Shown here one piece after another: positions 26,801 through 39,005 of a stretch of DNA of 64,000 bases; positions within the stretch are counted from its first letter, which is position 1; every line of letters starts with the position of its first letter. The notes under the pieces are model-generated. The model was given only the letters and a program-made list of their open reading frames with translations, searched no databases and was not told the origin of the DNA. The stretch comes from Pratylenchus scribneri. Taxonomy: Eukaryota; Nematoda; Chromadorea; Rhabditida; Pratylenchidae. Location: NCBI GenBank assembly GCA_030063045.1, contig JAQSEB010000079.1, positions 1,426,001-1,490,000 on the forward strand, in the 5' to 3' direction. Position numbers and translations under genes: made by a program.

Positions 26801-29800
26801 AAGATGACGATGAGGAAGATAATGATGAGGATGATGAAGAAGATCATCCTAGTTTCATCTTCTTCTCCATCATCATCATCATCATCATCCTCATTCCCTT
26901 ATAGGGCACAAACTCCATTAATACCGGCACTTCAGAACAAATTTATAAAGGAAAAGGAATAATCAAGACATGAGAAATCAAAAAATAAAAAGAAAAAATA
27001 AATTTTTATTCAAAAATTAATGATTTTTATTTCAGTCGATTGTCCAAAAAGAGGAGGAAAAAGATGAAGCCAAAGAAGAAGAATTGATGCCAAATAATGA
27101 AAAAGATGACAAAAAACTCGAAGAAGAACCGAAAGAAAAAGATGAAACAGAATGGGAAGAGGAAGAAATTGAGCTGGAAGAATTGTTCGTCAAATTCAAA
27201 GGATTCTCCTATTTGCATTGTGAATGGAAATCGGTGGAAGAATTGGAGGAAATGGGCGACAAAAGGGTGATGGCCAAATTGAATCGATGGAAACAAAAAT
27301 TTGGGGACACAATCAGCGGAGTGGGCGAAGAGGATGAACAGGAATATTTCAACGAGGATTACACGGTGGTGGCCAGGGTGCTGGACGAAACATACGATGA
27401 TAGGGAAAAGCAGCATTATGTGAGTGGGGATTTGGGATACAGTATACCTTTCAATTAGACCGATATTTAATCATAATTAGCACAGAAATAAGCTAAGAAT
27501 TTTGACAATAGAAGGAAGCATGCCCAAAAAGGAATGTGTAAAAGCCAACAATGTCAAAAGAAACCTTCCTATTTTCCTACTGTACCCCACTTTTTATCAT
27601 GATCGACCTGTCACTCTATCAATCAAATATTGCCTTAATCTGCCTTTTTAAATCCACCCTTTTTCCTCTCACTTATCATTTTTACCTTTACAATATTATT
27701 CACATTTTCCCTACCGATTAATAAAGAATAATTTAAAGTCGAATTCCCTTTATCCCATCCCCTTCATTTAGCCACTGGGGGGCTTAGGCATCCGGCGAAG
27801 GCCTGGAGCAAAAGCTTATTTAGCCCTAGATTAGGATAGGACTAATAGAATGAATATGCCAAAAATGGGTACAAAATAATTGAAATTATTTTTATCAGAT
27901 TTTCGTCAAATGGAAGGCCCTCCCATACGAGGATTGTACCTGGGAATTAGTGCAGGATATCCCTGAGCAAAAATTGGCCGAATTCCGTCGACGTGTGGAA
28001 TTTGACACATGCAAATTGAAGGACCAACCTCGGCTCAGTCCCGCACAATGGTCCTCTCGGCTGGCAATTCCAAAGGAAATGCTGTATAAAAATGAGAATG
28101 TGCTGAGGGAATATCAGCATGAAGGAGTGAATTGGCTGCTTTGGACATGGGCAAATGGCCGAAATTGCATTTTGGCCGATGAAATGGGGCTGGGCAAAAC
28201 AGTGCAAACAATCGTGTTCTTCCAATCCCTCTATGACATTGGCATCCATGGCCCATTCCTTGTTGTGGTCAGTCCAATTTATTGAATGGAAATGGGCAGG
28301 GGGAGGGGCTGGATTACTGTACTGTATACTGTATAAAAAGATCAACAAAGAAATACCTTTAATTTTAAAATCTAAAAATGTCTTTTATAACCTTGGGATT
28401 TGGTTTTAAAAACAAGAAATCTTCAGCCGAATTTTTGAGGAAACCCTATTATTTTAAAATTGTTTTAAATTTCAAATAAAAAACATTTTTGAGGGATTTT
28501 TGCTTTCGAATGACATATCGCCTTCCCAAATTAATTGCTTTTTTTGTTGAGCTATTAGGTATTGAAAAGTAGAGAGGACAGAGTCGGTTTCGGTTTCAGA
28601 AATTCGATGCAATTTAAAACCGAAAATAGGAGAAACCATAACCGAAAACCGATAATTTTTAAAACCGATTCTGTCCTATTCTATTGAAATTGTAATATTG
28701 AATTGTCCTCTGCTTCGGTTAAATCGAAATTTTGGATAAAAGGTTTTTCGCCCAAAGCTAAATTAAATATCATAAAAATGTCCCAATTACATTGTTCAAT
28801 TTATTTCTAACCCATTCAGGTTCCCCTCTCCACATTGGGCAATTGGGAACGTGAATTCGACAATTGGACGGACATCAATGCCATCGTCTACCATGGCAGT
28901 GCGCACAGTCGTCGCATAATTCAGGAATATGAATTCTTCTATAAAAAGAGCGCATCCGAAGCCGCACGTCGCCGAAATATTCCCAAATTCGATGCACTCA
29001 TCACCACTTATGAGGTGGTCGTGCAAGAGGTGGAAGTGCTGAAACGAATCAATTTCCGTGTTTGCGTAATTGACGAGGCCCATCGAATCAAGAACCGAAA
29101 TTGCAAATTGCTCCAGACTGGCCTACTCTCGCTGAAAATGGAACACCGGGTGCTGTTGACGGGGACACCACTGCAAAATAACATTCAAGAATTATTCTCC
29201 CTGCTGAATTTCCTGGAACCCGAACAATTCGCCAATTCCGAAGCATTCCTACAACAATTTGGCCAATGCCAAACCGAAGAACAAGTCCAAAAGTTGCAGG
29301 AAATTTTGAAGCCAATGATGCTGAGAAGGCTGAAGGAGGATGTGGAAAAAGAGCTGCAGCCAAAAGAGGAAACAATCATTGAAGTGCAATTGTCGAATAT
29401 TCAAAAGAAATACTACCGGGCAGTGTTGGAGAGGAATTTCACGCATTTGATGAAGGGAACAACCCCATCGTTGATTAACACAATGATGCAATTGAGGAAA
29501 TGCTGCAATCATCCATATTTGATCAATGGGGCAGAGGAACAAATTTTGGCCGAGTTGAAACTTTCGCATGCCGAAATGAGCGAAGAACAACTCCAAGTAT
29601 TCGGACTGATTTCTAGGTACCCTTAACTTATAGGGGACTTTTTCCTAGTGGACAGACCTATCTGGACGATTGATAGCTCATTCGAAAGAGCTCGGAAAAC
29701 TGAGTCCATCTAAGGGTGGAGAAAATTAATAGGAAGCTTGGTTAAAAAGTTGTGGAGTCGCGAAAATTGGAAAGTGAAGCCCCTTTTTTGGGTGGCAACT

Positions 29801-32800
29801 TGAAAAATTTGTTGAAATTTCTTTCAGTCAAATTAAAATTCAATCGACTTGACTTGATGAGGAGAGCCTAGATCAGCCATTGGTTTCGCATAAAATGCAA
29901 AAATAAAAAAGTTATACCCATTTTTAATTTCATAGTTAGGACTATAAGATTAGGAGCTAGGATTAGGGTTAGACTAGGTTTAGGACTTAGGACTTGGAGC
30001 ATAGGAATCTTAAAGAAGTCTAACATAACACCATATCACCGAAATGCAATTTTAAAATAAAAATCTGTTGCGAGGTAACATTCGCAACTTTTTAAAGTTG
30101 CTGCACAATTCATTGCAACTTTTTCCACACCTAGATCGACTCAGTTTTTAGAGCTCTTTCGAATGAGCTATCACTCGTCTAGAGGTAGGTCCGCTATGAA
30201 AAAGTCCCTCATACCCTCATATTTTATTAAAATTTTCTTTTTCAAGTTCTGGTAAATTGGTCCTCATCGACAAATTACTACCCAAGCTGCATGCCGATGG
30301 CCATAAAGTGTTGATTTTCTCACAAATGGTCAGAGTGTTGGATTTATTGGAGGAATATTTGAACATTAAATGTTATCCATTTGAACGAATTGATGGAAAC
30401 ATTCGAGGCAATGAACGCCAAGCGGCAATTGATCGATTTTCAAAACCGGAAAACAAGGACCGATTTGTGTTTTTGTTGTGCACAAGGGCCGGTGGATTGG
30501 GCATAAATTTGACGGCAGCGGACACTGTGATCATTTTTGACAGCGATTGGAATCCACAAAATGATTTGCAAGCACAGGCCAGATGCCATCGAATTGGCCA
30601 AACAAAACCAGTGAAAATTTATCGATTGATCACCTCAAACACATATGAACGTGAAATGTTCGACAAGGCCAGTTTGAAGCTGGGATTGGACAAAGCCGTC
30701 CTCCAATCCATGTTGCATCGAAGTGGCACCGGCGAGAATATCCAACAAATGAGCCGTCAAGAAGTGGAGGATTTGTTGCGAAAAGGCGCATATGGGGCCA
30801 TAATGGACGAGGACAATGAGGGCACAAAATTCAGCGAAGAGGACATTGACACAATTTTGCAGCGAAGAACACAAACAATTCGGCTGGAGCCGGGAGTGAA
30901 AGGATCCACATTTGCCAAGGCATCATTCACCACTTCCCACAACAGAGACGATATTGACATCGGCGATCCGGATTTCTGGTCAAAATGGGCCAAGAAGGCA
31001 AACATCGATATGGACGCGCTGAATGACGAATACAGTGGAAAACATTTGATCGTGCATGAGCCTAGGTCACGGAAGAAGCGATTTGAGGCAGAAAATTTCA
31101 AGGGGAATTCCGAGAGTGGCGATGAGGCCGGTGGCACGGACGATGATGAACGACAAAGTACGCCAGGGGCATCCAGAATTGCCGAGGGAGTGAAAAGTCG
31201 AAGCGCACGGAAGAAGAGGAGAACGGCGGCTGGCGGAAATGGTGGAGGAGGCGGTGGAGAGGATGACGAAGATTATGCCTACAAACCGGACGAATTGGCC
31301 TTTAGCAAAACGGTCTACTTCAAGGTAGAAAAGCTGCTAACACAATGGGGCTGGGGTCGATGGACTCAGCTGAAACAATGGTCGGAATTGAGCGAACACG
31401 ATTTGGAACATATTTCAAGGACATTGTTGTTGCATTGCATCCGGGAATTCAAAGGGGATGAAAAAGTGCGCGACTATGTTTGGGCATTGATCAGCCCAAA
31501 TACTGGTGGAAAAGAGGCCGACAGGAAAGAGGAAAAGGCATCAAAGACAACAGCAGATTCCAAATCAAAATTCAATCAAGGCTGGGCAGTGTTGCCCGAA
31601 TATAATCCACCGTTCATTTGTGTGGACATGACATTCCAAAGGCAATTTTCCCATTTAATTTAATTCGTTAATTATATTTTGCAGGCATTTGCATCGTCAT
31701 TCCAATAAATTGCTCAACCGTGTCCAACATTTGCATTTTCTCCAATCCCAATTGACCAATAATAAATTGGAGGGCGATGACCAAATAAATTTGAAGATGG
31801 ATTTGCCAGATGGATTGGATGGATGGCTTATAATGCCTCAATGGGACAGAGAATGCGATCGGGATTTGTTGATTGGAGTGTACAAACATGGAATGGAGAA
31901 TTGGGAGGCTATTAGGACGGATGCCGGCCTTTGTTTCGCCAAAAAATCCATCAATTTCCCAAACACATTGGACTTGAACAATCGATTCAAATATTTGATT
32001 TCGGTGTTAATGAAAAGGGCAGAAACCTCCGGGACCATCGGCACATCGACGGCACAATCGACGACCGTCAACAAAGCAGCGACAACGGAAGTGCGTTGGA
32101 CCAAAGTGGAGGAGACAGATTTCATGCGAATTTTACGAAACTATGGCGTCAAGGATGACACGAACAGCGAGAATGTGATAAATTGGGTGAGTTATCCTAT
32201 CAAATTCATTATTTTTATAGGAAATAAATTAAAATTATCAAATATCAAGTATAAAAATAGAAAGTTGGTGGTTTAGTTCAGAATTAATCCATCCTTTTAA
32301 TCCGCCTTTTTAAGAATAATTCTGCCTATTTTCTAAGAATAAATCCGCCTGTTTTATTCCGCCTGGTTAGTTAGAATAATTCCGCCTGTTTTAGAATAAT
32401 TCCGCCTGTTTTGCTTAGAATAATTCCGCCTTTTTTACTTAGAATAATTCCGCCTTTTTTACTTAGAATAATTCCGCCTTTTTACTTAGAATAATTCCGC
32501 CTGTTTTACTTAGAATAATTCCGCCTGTTTTGCTTATTAGAATAATTCCGTCTTTTTTGCTTAGAAAAATTCTGCCTGGTTAGATAAAATAATTCCTCAT
32601 ATTCTGTTTGTTTAGAATAATTCCATCTGACTGATGAGTTGAAAAAAAATTTAAAATATTGAGTTTAATTTTTTCTTATTACTTTGCCTTTGTCCTTCAT
32701 ACCTATACATATTATAAAATAAATGTTAATGCCCGTCTTTTGCTTCGTTGAATTCATTTTCTGAAATTCATCCAGGTTCGATTTCGTGAGATTAGCATTG

Positions 32801-35800
32801 TGTTGCGTAATAAGACGGATGCCGAAATGTTGGAAATGTTATATTGTGTGTTGGCAATGTGCACAAAACAACAAGGAGGAATGTTGTCGCCGGTGGATGA
32901 ACGAAGAGCGGATCGAGTTGAAGCTATTCCCTCAAAAAATGCCGAAAAATTGATGAATCGATTGCATTTGATGCGAAAAGTACATGCCATCATCACGATG
33001 GGCATTCAGAACATTCGAGGAATGCTCAAAATGGTCGCATTGGATGTGATGCCAAAAGGTAAAAAATGGGGATTAATTATTTTTGGATGCCATTTAATAA
33101 AATAAATTTGATAAGAAAATTAATCAAAAGTGAAGAAAAAAAAGAAAAAGTGCCACAAATTTGTTAAACGGCACTTAAAATTACGAAGATAAAAGTAAAG
33201 AAATTTAATTAAATTTCTTTTTAAATTACTAATAAGCTTATTTTACCAAATTTCTAAATAAAATTAATAGCCCCATGAATTCAATTTCTCTCATTTGCTT
33301 ATTTCCGACATTAATGCCCTTTCAAACAAAAGTCTTTTATAAATAAATTAGAGGACCAATTATTCATCTAATCAACATCCATCTATTTTGATAGGATGGT
33401 CCGAAGCACATGATGAGCATTTGTTAATTGTTGTTGACAAATTCGGCCTTGAAGACATCCATGGGAAATTAAAACATTTGCCAAAATTGTTAGACGCCAT
33501 TCAGCCGTTGGATGAACATTTGTTGTTGCGAAGGGTTGTGGAGATTTGTGCCACATTGGAGCAAGGGAAATGGACTGGGGCAGCCAGCATCGAGAATTTG
33601 GAGGAAACAACTGCAACGGCTTCGGGCGAGCAAGGCACAAGTGGAGGACAACAATCAACATCAGTAATTGTTGGCAAAGGGGCAAAAGGAGGAGGTGGAG
33701 GTGGCAATGGGGGGAATGGACGCAAAAAGGTGAGAAAGGGTTGGGCCAAATTGTTCATTAGGCCAAATAGAAAATAGAGAATAAGATTGGAATAAATAGA
33801 TGGGATAATCACTTTTAAATAGTCGACTTACAAAATCAATTCCTAACTAATTATATAATTTGAATTGCGATTTTTTCAGCCCAATTGCCTAAAATTCGAT
33901 CCAAATTTAGAAAACCTCTAATGAAATCAAAATAATTAGAAAAAATAGAAGAACAAAATACTAAAATAAATCAATTAATCAAAAATAATCGGGCTAGTCA
34001 ATTCCATTTTTCTATGTTTTAGGCCCCATTAAACGTTCATTAAATGTTCAAATTTTAATTTAATATTTATTATTAAGGCCGATTCTCAAAAGCAAAAGGG
34101 CAGCGGCAGCACTGGCCAAGGAACTGTGGACAAAAATGCCAATTCTATATCTGCCTCTGGGAAAGCTGGAAATTCATCATCGACAAATTTGGCTAGTGGA
34201 AAAGGGAACAGCGGATCATCATCAACATCAACTGCTGCAGCAATGAGCTATAATGAACAACAAATGTTGATGAAAATGGTCGGTGGAATCATTTTACATT
34301 TTGACTCATTTACTTATTTTAAGATGGAACAAATGAGCAATCCCCAATATTTGCTCCAGCTAATGTCCATGATGGGACCAACGGGTACCACGGCCACCTC
34401 ATCCTCGGCCACAAATTCATCCAATTCCAATGCTGCCCTGCAACAACAATTCCAACAACTTCAAACATTGTTGACATTGACTGCATTGAGTGGACCCGAT
34501 TTAGGTGCAGCCTCCAATTTGTCCTCGTTAACTGCTTCATTAGCTTCGTTGGCCGGAATGACCGGGACTTCTTCCGCCCAAGGAATAATGCCAAAGGCAG
34601 CATCAACGGATGTGCTGAATTTGAGCAAAAAATCTGGAGCCAATGAGGCGAGTGCCAAATTATCATCGATGTCCTCCGGCGGATTGAGCATTCCTAAAGG
34701 TGGGAATTTTGAAAATAAATATAATTTGGACAAAATTGAGAACGTAAACTTTTTTATGACATACCAAAGATGGACAAAATAGTGGGGATGATTAAAGAAT
34801 TTGATGAAAAAGTTTTTTAGTTGCCTTTGTATATTGGCTTTTGTTCTTTAAATAATTTTCTGCTCTCTTTTTCATTTTGGCCTTAAAAATGATGAATCTC
34901 CTATTTTTGTCCCCAATAAATTTTATCCAATTTTAATCTTAAATAATCTATCTGTGCCTTAATTCCAAATATTTTCAGCCACTTCTTCTTCCTCTCTTTT
35001 GAATCCATCCACCCCAACATCATCTGCAACATTGGCCCCAACAACGCCACAACAATCCACCACCTCAACTCCAATGAAATCGACCGCATTCAGCAGTGCC
35101 GATGCCTGTCTCTCGACTGGCCTTTCCACTTCAGCCATCAATAAATTGAGTCAAATGAGTGTTCCCGAATTGTTGGCTTTCTCAAATTTGGCTCCAGAAA
35201 CACGCATTCCCGTTGTCCATGCCGAAAATCAACAAAAATTGGAGGGCGAAAAGGCGCCAACCCTCAAATCATTGGACCAATTCTTACGGACAAATCCAAA
35301 ATACAGTGTGGATTTGTTGAGCTTGGCCACTTCCCATCCAAGTCTGTTTTCGGCCACTGGCGCTGGCCCAATGATGTCGATGACGCCCACCACAATTGGG
35401 TCGACGATGGCAATCCCAAAAAGTGGTTTAACGATAAAGGGGCTATGGATAGTTATTGACAAAATTAATGTAGAAATTAGAAAAAATAATCGAAAAATAA
35501 AAAAAATATACGCTTTATTAAATTTGCAGAAAAGTGTGATAAATATTTAAATGTGAAAGAAGAAAAGCAAGTAGGAGAGAAAAGGGGCTGGGTTTAAAAA
35601 GACAGATTTGGGCAATATTTGATGGATAGAGTGACAGGGCGATCATGACAAAAAGTGGGGGTACAGTAGGATGAATAGGAAAGGTCTTTAGATTAGACAT
35701 GATTGGCATTGACAATAAAAAAGTAGAAATAGAACTCACGAGATGCATCGAATTTATATTTTTTTATAGAGTATAGACCTAATCTAAAAGTTTGGAATCG

Positions 35801-38004
35801 ATAAAAAAATTAATTTTAAATATTATTTATTTATTAAATAATGAGGTCATTTTGGGAACATAATTGGAAAATATATAAATTTTGAATTTAGCGCCTACTA
35901 CACCGGTCACAACGAAAAAGTCCACACAACAACAACAGCAGGGAACGCCGAACATCAGTGGCACAACAACACCAATTGCAACACCCACATTGAAGGCAGC
36001 CGATAAATTGGGAACGGCGACGGCACTACCTCAAGCATCTTCTGCCACTTCATCAATTACACAACAATTAATGGAGCAAACAAAGAAAGGGAGCAGTAAA
36101 GGGACAATGAGTAGCAGTAGTGGAACATCATCATCTGCGGCTGCAGGATGTAAGCATTTTAATTTAATCCACAATTTAATATGAGGCTTGAATCTCATTC
36201 TTACTAGTAATTCTACATATTGAATTTTGTGTAGAAGCAATTTAAAAATTGGAGAGAATTTTAAAAAATATACCCTTAATTGGCTCAAAAATAGCCCTAC
36301 CTTCCAATTTCATTCATTTTCCTTTCAAGTTCCTTCATCCATTTCTTCATTATTCGGTTTGGACCTTCAATCTTCGAGCACTTCTTCCTCTGCATCTTCG
36401 GCTGCCGCCCTCAATCAATTTTTGGCCGGATTGACTCCATCCAATCAACAACAAACCAGCAGCCAAATCCAACAAAGCAATGCAGCTGCCTTGGCCGCAT
36501 TGGCCCAGGGTGGCAGCAGTACTTCATCATCAACATCGGCTGCCAATAGCCTAAAAAATATGGAACAACAATTGCTTTTACTTCAGCAAGCGGCCCTTTT
36601 GGGCGGTGCCGCTGCCAGTTCGGCTGCATTCAATCCATATGCCGCATTACTTTACACAAATCCAACGGATTTATTCGGGTCTGTTTTAATAATATATATT
36701 TATAAATATTTTCTGTTTATTTTAGCACTAAAACCTCATCTTCCACATCATCCCTTCACTCCTCCTTTTTGGGCAATCAAAATGCCACGCTGAATGCCGC
36801 AATGTCCGACTCAACAATGGCAGCAGCCGCCGCCGCATTGGCTCAAGCTGCCGGATTTCCCTCCTCTACCTCGGGCACGGCTTCATCCGATTTGACTTCG
36901 GCACTCACCTCCGAACTTTATATGGCCGCAATGGCCTCCACATTGCCATCTTTGTTAGGCGGCAATGTTGGTGGCCAATCCTCTTCAACTACTTCCGGTC
37001 AATCAGCAGCAGCCACTCTTCAAGCGAATTCGGCAGCCGCCGCCGCTGCCTCACTTTATGGATCGATGGCGAATGCGGCAACATTGGAACAATTGTTGGC
37101 CGCGGCCGGTCTTGGCACAAGTTCAATGTCGGCCACCACAAATTCTTCAGCCCAATTGAAGGGATTAACCGGCACGCAAACTCAACAACAGATTAAATGT
37201 AAGGATGGAGGAGGGACAGGGATTCAAACTACAATATTAAGCCATAAATATGCCATACACTTAAAGAATAATTCCGCCTGGTTAAGAATAATTCCGCCTG
37301 GTTAGAATAATTCCGCCTGTTTTGCTTAGAATAATTCCGCCTGGTTAGTTAGGATAATTCCGCCTGGTTAGAATAATTCCGCCTGTTTTGCTTAGAATAA
37401 TTCCGCCTGGTTAGAATAATTACTTTATTGATAAAAGTTATTCCTTTAAGTGGGATTCAACTATTAAAGCAATTTATCCACTTTTAATTCTCTTTCAGCT
37501 GATCCAATCAAAAGTAGCACATCCCAATCGGTTGCCTCCCCTTCGTTGCTATTTGCCGAAACATCTTCATCATCAACGGCACAATTCGGAGGCAAAAAGA
37601 GTGGTGGAGGAATGAGTAGTGCCACAGGGGGCAAAGGCCTAAAACTGAATGCCGTTTTGGAGAAATTGGCATCGGTTGGGGCGGCCAACAATGCCACACC
37701 CTCCTCCTCGTCGCCATCTCCATTGGTGCCACAACAACCAACCTCAACAACAATAATTGAGCCAAAAACGGAAACGAAAACTGAACAAATGGCCACAGAG
37801 GATGTTCAAAAAGAAGCAGAAGAAAAGGAAGAATTGGTGAATAAGGATACGGTAGAGGAGAAAATGGACGAAAAAGAGGGGAGGAGAACGGCGCAAACTG
37901 CTGGAGATGAACCATCAAAAGAAGGGCAGGAAGTTGAAATGGAAAAGGAGGAAGAACATAATAAAATGGATGATGAAAAAGGAGGAGAAGAGGAGCAGAA
38001 ATAA
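14853..38004 (+). CDS. chd-7: CHD7/kismet-type chromodomain helicase
   Basis: This is an ATP-dependent nucleosome remodeller in the nucleus. Exons: 14853-15128, 15759-16095, 16244-16572, 16737-17012, 17059-17170, 17214-17476, 24097-24936, 25046-25858, 25923-26642, 27036-27419, 27899-28267, 28820-29616, 30247-31641, 31685-32186, 32776-33058, 33395-33729, 34078-34699, 34979-35422, 35892-36149, 36330-36678, 36726-37198, 37499-38004 (10683 nt, 3560 codons plus stop). Residues 1-1080 are Q/P/G-rich, 1080-1320 acidic and basic, and tandem chromodomains lie at about 1355-1480 ([14 protein letters not shown], then [17 protein letters not shown]). The SNF2 ATPase has DEMGLGKT near 1542, DEAH near 1657 and [10 protein letters not shown] near 1949. 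SANT/SLIDE-like regions span about 2130-2570, and the C-terminus is Ser/Ala-rich with an acidic end. Introns after 17170, 31641 and probably 17476 use GC donors. A 45-bp segment (about 34278-34322) may be an extra in-frame intron. Confidence 0.93.
17610..23935 (-). repeat. 24-bp minisatellite array C (family 1, inverted) in a chd-7 intron
   Basis: This is the reverse complement of the pnpt-1 minisatellite. The plus strand reads AAATGTTTTGTTGTTCTGAT with a T run. It makes up nearly all of the 6.6-kb intron 17477-24096. Besides full 24/23-bp units there are shortened units (TTTTTTTCTGATTTTAAATG) and inserts ending TTCTGATTATTGTTGTTC. Blocks recur at higher order: a TTTAAACGTTTTG variant appears near 19684, 21024 and 21967. 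ORFs inside spell repeated FKCFVVLI and are not genes. Confidence 0.97.
26765..26895. repeat. GAT/ATC trinucleotide foldback in a chd-7 intron
   Basis: A purine-rich run of GATGATGAAGAAGAT type is followed by its complement, ATCTTCTTCTCCATCATC type. Together they form a foldback of simple repeats within intron 26643-27035. Confidence 0.7.
27520..27690 (+). repeat. Interspersed repeat copy 1 (chd-7 intron)
   Basis: About 150 bp, including CTACTGTACCCCACTTTTTA and CTGTCACTCTATCAATCAAA, recurs diverged and inverted at about 35560-35715, in another intron of the same gene. No terminal repeats or coding capacity are visible. Confidence 0.75.
28575..28677. mobile_element. 103-bp foldback element in a chd-7 intron
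   Basis: The ends are inverted: AGGACAGAGTCGGTTT on the left and the complement of AGGACAGAATCGGTTT on the right. The core has several AACCGAAAA motifs. A related core lies at about 39488-39600. It is too short to encode anything. Confidence 0.65.
29631..30211. mobile_element. 581-bp MITE with TA target duplication in a chd-7 intron
   Basis: Terminal inverted repeats of about 100 bp (T-A/G-G/A-GGGACTTTTTC ends, shared block GATAGCTCATTCGAAAGAGC) are flanked by TA on both sides (29629-29630, 30212-30213), as expected of Tc1/mariner-type insertion. The core has degenerate TTAGG motifs at 29936-29998. There is no transposase frame. It lies wholly within the intron between exons ending 29616 and starting 30247. 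Confidence 0.88.
32285..32645 (+). repeat. 24-bp minisatellite family 2, locus 1 (chd-7 intron)
   Basis: The array has a core AGAATAATTCCGCCTG plus a variable 8-bp tail (TTTTACTT, TTTTGCTT, GTTAGTT). It is unrelated to family 1 but has the same 24-bp period. It lies within intron 32187-32775. Confidence 0.95.
35560..35715 (-). repeat. Interspersed repeat copy 2 (chd-7 intron)
   Basis: This is the inverted, diverged copy of 27520-27690. The complement strand carries CTACTGTACCCCCACTTTTT and CTGTCACTCTATCCATCAAA. It lies in intron 35423-35891. Confidence 0.75.
37262..37425 (+). repeat. 24-bp minisatellite family 2, locus 2 (chd-7 intron)
   Basis: This is a short array of AATAATTCCGCCTGGTTAG and CCGCCTGTTTTGCTTAG units in intron 37199-37498, the same family as at 32285 and 59545. 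Confidence 0.95.
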
Positions 38005-38109
38005 TATATGGAATAATATTTTTGAAATTCCCTAGATTTTTTATTTGACTGATTTTCTTTTTGGTTTATTCTTGCATATCCAAGCGCAACACCCACCAAT
38101 CAAATTACT

Positions 38110-38115
38110 AATAAA
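38110..38115 (+). terminator. Poly(A) signal of chd-7
   Basis: AATAAA lies about 105 bases after the chd-7 stop codon (38002-38004). A second AATAAA at 38346-38351 is an alternative. Confidence 0.45.
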
Positions 38116-38403
38116 TTTATTTATTCTATTTGACTCTTTCTTCAATTTGATTGGGCTCATTTCATTATTATTTTATTAATTAATATTATTATTGTATTTT
38201 CCTTTCAGCCTATTCGATTATAAATGTTTTTGGGACAATTTTGAGGCGAATAGCCCGGAAGTGAATTTCTCCTTCACATTTTCTTTTGTTGATCCGATCT
38301 CTCCATTTTTCCATTGAATTATTGTAATTTTTCCAATTTTCAGACAATAAAAGAAATTGAATTAATTCTTTTTAATTTATTCCCTAATTCTTTCAAATGA
38401 GAA

Positions 38404-38475
38404 ATGAATGATGCATCGGACAAAATAGTAGAATCAGGCACAGCGAAGAAAATCCACATTACATTCTCCATTATT
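38404..38475 (+). pseudogene. Fragment resembling the innexin first exon
   Basis: From 38410 the sequence GATGCATCGGACA, then AAATAGTAGAATCAGGCACA and CGAAGAAA, matches the unc-7-like first exon at 54769-54820 except for a six-base gap and one substitution. It has its own ATG at 38404 and stays open to a possible donor at about 38478 (ATTATTC then GTAAAA). That donor is phase 1 and would not join the phase-0 second innexin exon. It is best read as a duplicated exon fragment, though an alternative first exon cannot be excluded. Confidence 0.6.
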
Positions 38476-38562
38476 CGTAAAAATCAAAAAAAAAGAAATG
38501 TTAAAAACAATGCATAAAAAATTTCATGAAAACTTTTATTTCGAAAAATTGGCACTTTTTGA

Positions 38563-38755
38563 AGGTGAGCTGTATTTTTTTGCATTTGGTGAGCTGTATT
38601 TTTGCATTTGGTGAGCTGTATTTTTGCATTTGGTGAGCTGTATTTTTGCATTTGGTGAGCTGTATTTTTGCATTTGGTGAGCTGTATTTTTGCATTTGGT
38701 GCTGTATTTGTATTTGGTGAGCTGTATTTTTGTATTTGGTAACCTGTATTTTTTG
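38563..38755 (+). repeat. 22-bp tandem repeat downstream of chd-7
   Basis: About eight copies of a unit containing GTGAGCTGTATTTTTGCATT, with late copies shortened or diverged. It lies between chd-7 and the secreted-protein gene. Confidence 0.93.
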
Positions 38756-39005
38756 CAGCTTATTACATTTTCTTAGAAATAAAAAGCATTTGAAAATTCA
38801 ATTCAAGCAATTTTAACAATTTTCGAACAAAAATTACCACACAAACATGAACGCCCTTTGGAATAATTAAATTCAATATGACCATTTTCTCAATTGATTG
38901 ATATTGAATTGATGGATATATTCGACCAAAATCCATTCAATTCCAGCAGACCCACTCAAATTGAAGCGAAGAAATTTACTAAAAAATTAACAAAAAAAAA
39001 TAAAA

